From: Entrophospora sp. SA101
Lineage: Eukaryota; Glomeromycota; Glomeromycetes; Entrophosporales; Entrophosporaceae
DNA: 64,000 nt
NCBI GenBank assembly: GCA_958430865.1
Contig: CAUDNR010003335.1
Span: 44,448 to 108,447, forward strand
Direction of reading: 5' to 3'
Under the pieces are notes generated by a model. It was not told the origin of the DNA. It ran no database searches and saw nothing but the letters and a program-made list of their open reading frames with translations. Within the stretch, counting starts at the first letter, position 1. Each line of letters starts with the position of its first letter. Positions 60,660 through 64,000 of this stretch are shown here, piece after piece. A program made the position numbers and the translations under genes.

Positions 60660-61795
60660 TTACTGTAACTGAATTAATTTCCAATGAATCCATAGAAGGT
60701 TTTTTTGTCTTAATGGCAATGTCAACCTGTAAGTCCACCATTTCAACTTGTTAACTCCTCTATTTAAAGCATTGAAAATTTGCCTTGAAAATGAAATGGA
60801 TGGTAAATATTGACCACTGCTCTCTAACCCTCTATAGTCCATTTCTTTATTCTTGCCATCTCTATCAAACAATGAATAAAGAAGTGCTATACTAATTTTT
60901 ATCCCTTTTCCAATTGCATTCTTACCACATAAACACATCAACCAATCATCAGCCATACCACAAACAAATGGAAACTCCAATAATCCATTCAACCATATAA
61001 TTACAATAGTCTAATAGTCATGACCTTGTGGATGAAGTGGTGGTGGTATCATCTCTGATGATTTTATTGATGCTGAAGCTTCTAAAACCATTTTACCAAG
61101 AGCCCAACTCACTGCTATATTATTAATGTTATTTATACCTTGGAAAGGTGGTCCACCCGAATCAATTATCTTTAGAACGTCAATTCTCTCATGCAATAAC
61201 TTACCAGCCATGCTGATTTGAAACATTGCATTTTCAATCTTATCAATTCCGTTGAAGAATTTGTAATTTCACCTTTATGATAAATTTCGACAATGTTTTT
61301 CCAATCTTTAGCACAATAGTAAATCCAAATGTGGTTGAATGTTTTGAACTTCATCCAAATCTACGTCCAAATCTGGTTTTTCTGATGATATATTGGCAAT
61401 ATATGGTTTACCATTATCATTAATAAATCCATTCATCAAATAATTTACAGTAATCCAACCATATGTTCCTTCCATTTCACCAGTTATGACTTGAACATGT
61501 ATGTTCAAGCATGTAAAAAATCATCTTTTTATATTTGATTCCACTATATATCAAAATGCCAAGTACAAATGAAGAGGAAACGCATTGTAAAAAAAAGAAG
61601 TATTTTATTCTTTAACAAGATACCTGGTTCTACTTTTAATTACCAATTTAATCCATGCTCATCAGCATGCTGAGCCATAGGTAATACATGAAGATCTTTC
61701 TCATTTTTATCCTGCCTAACAATGTTATGTTCTTTCCAAGAATATATTTGAATTCTTGATCCAGAACTTCCTGCATCTACAACAATACTAAGTTT
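60660..61795 (-). pseudogene. GDA1/CD39-like nucleoside phosphatase, decayed
   Basis: The first block on the minus strand (about 61795-61635) carries apyrase conserved region 1, SIVVDAGSSGSRIQIYSWKE, and ends MAQHADEHGLNW followed by KVEPG. After about 110 bases of unrelated sequence, conserved region 3 appears (VQVITGEMEGTYGWITVNYL). It lacks the downstream GG-x-S/A-T-Q box. Later frames are FQISMAGKLLHERIDVLKII and VSWALGKMVLEASASIKSSE to about 61011, and EFPFVCGMADDWLMCLCGKN, YLPSISFSRQIF to 60660. Frame changes and stops separate them. The intact family hydrolyses nucleoside di- and triphosphates in the Golgi lumen or at the cell surface. This copy is missing region 2 and region 4 and is probably dead. 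A MITE lies just upstream at 61847-62303. Confidence 0.55.
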
Positions 61796-61846
61796 CTATT
61801 TAATAGTATAAATTGAGATATGTAAATATATTTCAACATTAAAGTA

Positions 61847-62303
61847 TAGTGCAGGACACCTAATCCCTACAACTTTTATTAGTCTTGCAAATCCTTTAAC
61901 TCCTCCAAAAATGGAAATGTGTGACCAAAAAAACAAGATGACATTTTGAAGCTAAGACCTTTTTCTACAAAATGACATTTTCATTTTGTTGATATGCCAT
62001 GTTGTTGTGGAGGAATTAAGCCTTAAAGTTGCACAATTTTAACAAATTTACTATGTTATTCCCCCAAAGTGACGTGTTACACGCGAATTTTTTATATTAA
62101 AAATGAACGAATTGGAAGAATTAAAATTTTGAAATCTGTATTGCAGATCTTTTGTCACGTGATACTAATAAAGAGAATGCAACGTGACAAACCTATTTTT
62201 AAAACATGTGACTGTAAAAATTTTATTGCATTTTTGATTGTGAATTTTTCCCAAATCTGTCGCTGTGGCGCAGAAAATTGTAGGGACTAGGTTTCCTGCA
62301 CCA
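61847..62303. mobile_element. TA-flanked MITE, copy 2
   Basis: Inverted counterpart of 24568-25029. Its left end is tagtgcaggacacctaatcc and its right end is ggactaggtttcctgcacca, with TA on both sides (61845-61846 and 62304-62305). The length (about 457 bp) and interior match copy 1 with scattered differences. It lies between the decayed CD39-like gene and the hAT C-terminal fragment. Confidence 0.75.
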
Positions 62304-62406
62304 TACAAATTTCTAAAAAATGTTAAAATTTTTTTAAATAAAAAAAGGCTATAAATGATATAAATCATATTCAGAAAAATATGATTCTTCTTCTGAGACC
62401 ATCGTA

Positions 62407-62766
62407 ATGAATCAAACTTCAAAGCGTAATTATTTCAAACAACTACTTAATCAAAACCAAAACAATAATCAATCAACTACTACAAACAATAAATTTATAT
62501 TTATTAGAAGATACTTTGATGCACCACCAGAAGAAATTGAATGTTTGGATTGGTATGCATCAAGAATAAAGGATCCTAATTATATAACTCTGTCACATAT
62601 GGCAAAAGATTTTTTTTCGATACAAGCCACAAGTGTATCAAGTGAGCAAATGTTTAGCATTGCCAAACATACATTAAATCCAATTCGAAATAGGTTGGAT
62701 TCAGAAAAAGCACAAGCAAGTCTATGCTTAAAGAGCTGGATTGAAGCAGAAATTGTTTCAATTTAA
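62407..62766 (+). pseudogene. hAT transposase C-terminal dimerisation domain fragment
   Basis: A 119-codon frame containing the hAT dimerisation signature: CLDWYASRIKDPNYITLSHM, AKDFFSIQATSVSSEQMFSI and NRLDSEKAQASLCLKSWI. The block SVSSEQMFS corresponds to the canonical S.ERxFS site of hAT proteins. The upstream catalytic domain is missing; the open frame extends only a short way into an AT-rich region next to the MITE. In hAT enzymes this domain drives multimer formation. The ATG at 62407 may be chance. Confidence 0.75.
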
Positions 62767-62807
62767 TTTTGGTTTTTTTATTTTGTTTGTTTTTGTATGT
62801 ATATATA

Positions 62808-64000
62808 CACTACCCGGAAAAAAGTATTTGGACACCTATTTACATTAATTACCCAAAAACATACATAATACCCGCACATAAAATTTATATTATTTTATAG
62901 CTTAGGTTTTGAAGAATATTCATGTAAAATTTTATTTTTTCAGCTTATGCGAAACCTTAATAAATAAAAAAATATGAATTTCAACCAAAATTTTTTTTTT
63001 CATTTTGATCGTCAAAATTAAATTGGAAACAAAAAAAAAATAATATTCAGTTGGCCATCCTTCATTAGAAATGCATGCTTCAATTCTTCTTGGCATGCTT
63101 TCAATGAGTGTATGCAATTTTTCGTAAGGAATTTGCTGCCATTCTTCTTTCAGTGCAATTTCCAGTTCACTTGCATTTTTTGGATGATTTTTTCGATTTT
63201 TTAATCTCCTTTCCAGCTCACTCCAGAGATGCTCAATCGGGTTAAGATCAGGCGATTGAGATGGCCATTCTTTTAATATTTTTACTTTGTTTGTTTGCAT
63301 CCAAATTTTAACATCATTGGCTGTGTGAACTGGTGCATTATCATCTTGATAAAAATAACCTCTCCCATCAAAATCACTCTCTATTAATGGTAACAAGTTC
63401 TTTTCTAAAATCTGAATATAACCGAAACGATTCATTTTTCCATCAACCTTCACCAAAGGACCCAATCCCTTTCCAGAAAAACACCCCCAAACCATTATTC
63501 CACCACCACCATGCTTTACAGATGGAACCAAGTTTTCAATGTTATACCGAGTCCCATCTTTTCGCCAAACATGTGTTGGTCCATCATTACGAAATACAGT
63601 AAATCGAGATTCATCACTCCATATCACAGACTTCCATTTTGCAACACTCCAACTTCTTTTTCCTAAACACCATTTTAATCTTTTTATTCTTTGTTCATCA
63701 GATAAAAGAGGTTTTACTGCTGTGGTACATGAATAAATTCCAATATCATGAAGATTCTTTCAGATTGTTCTTGTGGAAACCTCAACACCACTTTTTTAAT
63801 AAACTTTCTTTGTATCTGATCTAGAGAACTGCAATTATTTTTATCAACGTTTTTTTGTAAAGTTTTCTGGTTTTCTTTATTTAAAGATTTGGGTCTTCCA
63901 CTCCTTGGTGCACTTTTCATATTGTCAGAATTAGAATAATGTGCTATAGTATATTGAACTGTGCTTTTAGGGATTTTAAGCATCTTAGATATCTCACGAA
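62808..64000 (-). mobile_element. Tc1/mariner element, nearly complete, runs off the window
   Basis: The left end, just after TATA, is cactacccggaaaaaagtat, a classic Tc1 terminal repeat. The right end lies beyond the window. The transposase is on the minus strand. Its N-terminal helix-turn-helix and GRP-hook-like region (63983-63800; MLKIPKSTVQYTIAHYSN, PRSGRPKS) is followed by a frameshift near 63800 and an in-frame TGA near 63761. The catalytic part then reads IWSDESRFTVFR (first Asp), VMVWGCFSGKG-like MVWGCFSGKGLGPL, YFYQDDNAPVHTA (second Asp) and SPDLNPIEHLWSELERRLK (Glu, 34-residue spacing). It ends near 62932. One frameshift and one stop make it inactive as sequenced, but it is the best preserved DNA transposon here. 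Confidence 0.85.

Noticed and set aside
1..64000. CRISPR arrays, bacterial operons, tRNA and rRNA genes
   Set aside because: None seen. The direct repeats present are microsatellites, a minisatellite or transposon arrays, and no cloverleaf-type A/B box pair was recognised by eye.

Overview
This window is AT-rich eukaryotic nuclear DNA from a fungus, most likely an arbuscular mycorrhizal fungus (Glomeromycotina, Rhizophagus/Diversispora type). The host genes carry many short GT-AG introns. The housekeeping set is fungal: tropomyosin, Bet1 SNARE, valyl-tRNA synthetase, eS26, ATP synthase subunit d and a citrate carrier. The decayed families (RecQ-like helicases, secreted ML-domain-like proteins, CD39-like phosphatases, hAT/Tc1/Tigger relics) are of the kind expanded in those fungi. 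The genus is inferred from protein style, not proven. Exon models were built by hand from splice signals and reading-frame continuity.

The window is a scaffold of three contigs joined by 10-N gaps at 16396-16405 and 32150-32159. Contig 1 (1-16395) holds a tropomyosin gene, a small coiled-coil gene, a ZNHIT2-like gene tail-to-tail with a three-LIM paxillin-like gene, a secreted ML-like pseudogene, a TIR element and a truncated RecQ-like helicase pseudogene. Contig 2 (16406-32149) begins with fragments of a foreign AAA+ ATPase-like protein that read better with TGA as tryptophan, which points to a Mollicutes-like source. It continues with BET1 and valyl-tRNA synthetase, divergently arranged, and ends in a transposon island (MITE, Tc1 relic, large RNase-H-like transposase, fold-back element). 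Contig 3 (32160-64000) opens with an apparently exact 7.2-kb copy of 2646-9844. It then runs through a minisatellite, a decayed AMF-type gene, a second inverted copy of the TIR element, an ankyrin-DIL gene, ATP synthase subunit d, eS26, an unknown coiled-coil gene, Tigger and hAT relics, a citrate carrier, a decayed CD39-like phosphatase, a second MITE copy, a hAT C-terminus and a Tc1 element cut by the window edge.

There is no operon-like logic. Host genes sit in small clusters separated by repeat-rich stretches. The three observations I would pursue first are: a 123-residue tropomyosin, one 38-residue actin-binding period shorter than the shortest yeast forms; the TGA-as-Trp sequence around 16.74-18.4 kb; and the perfect 7.2-kb duplication whose second copy breaks inside a pseudogene.
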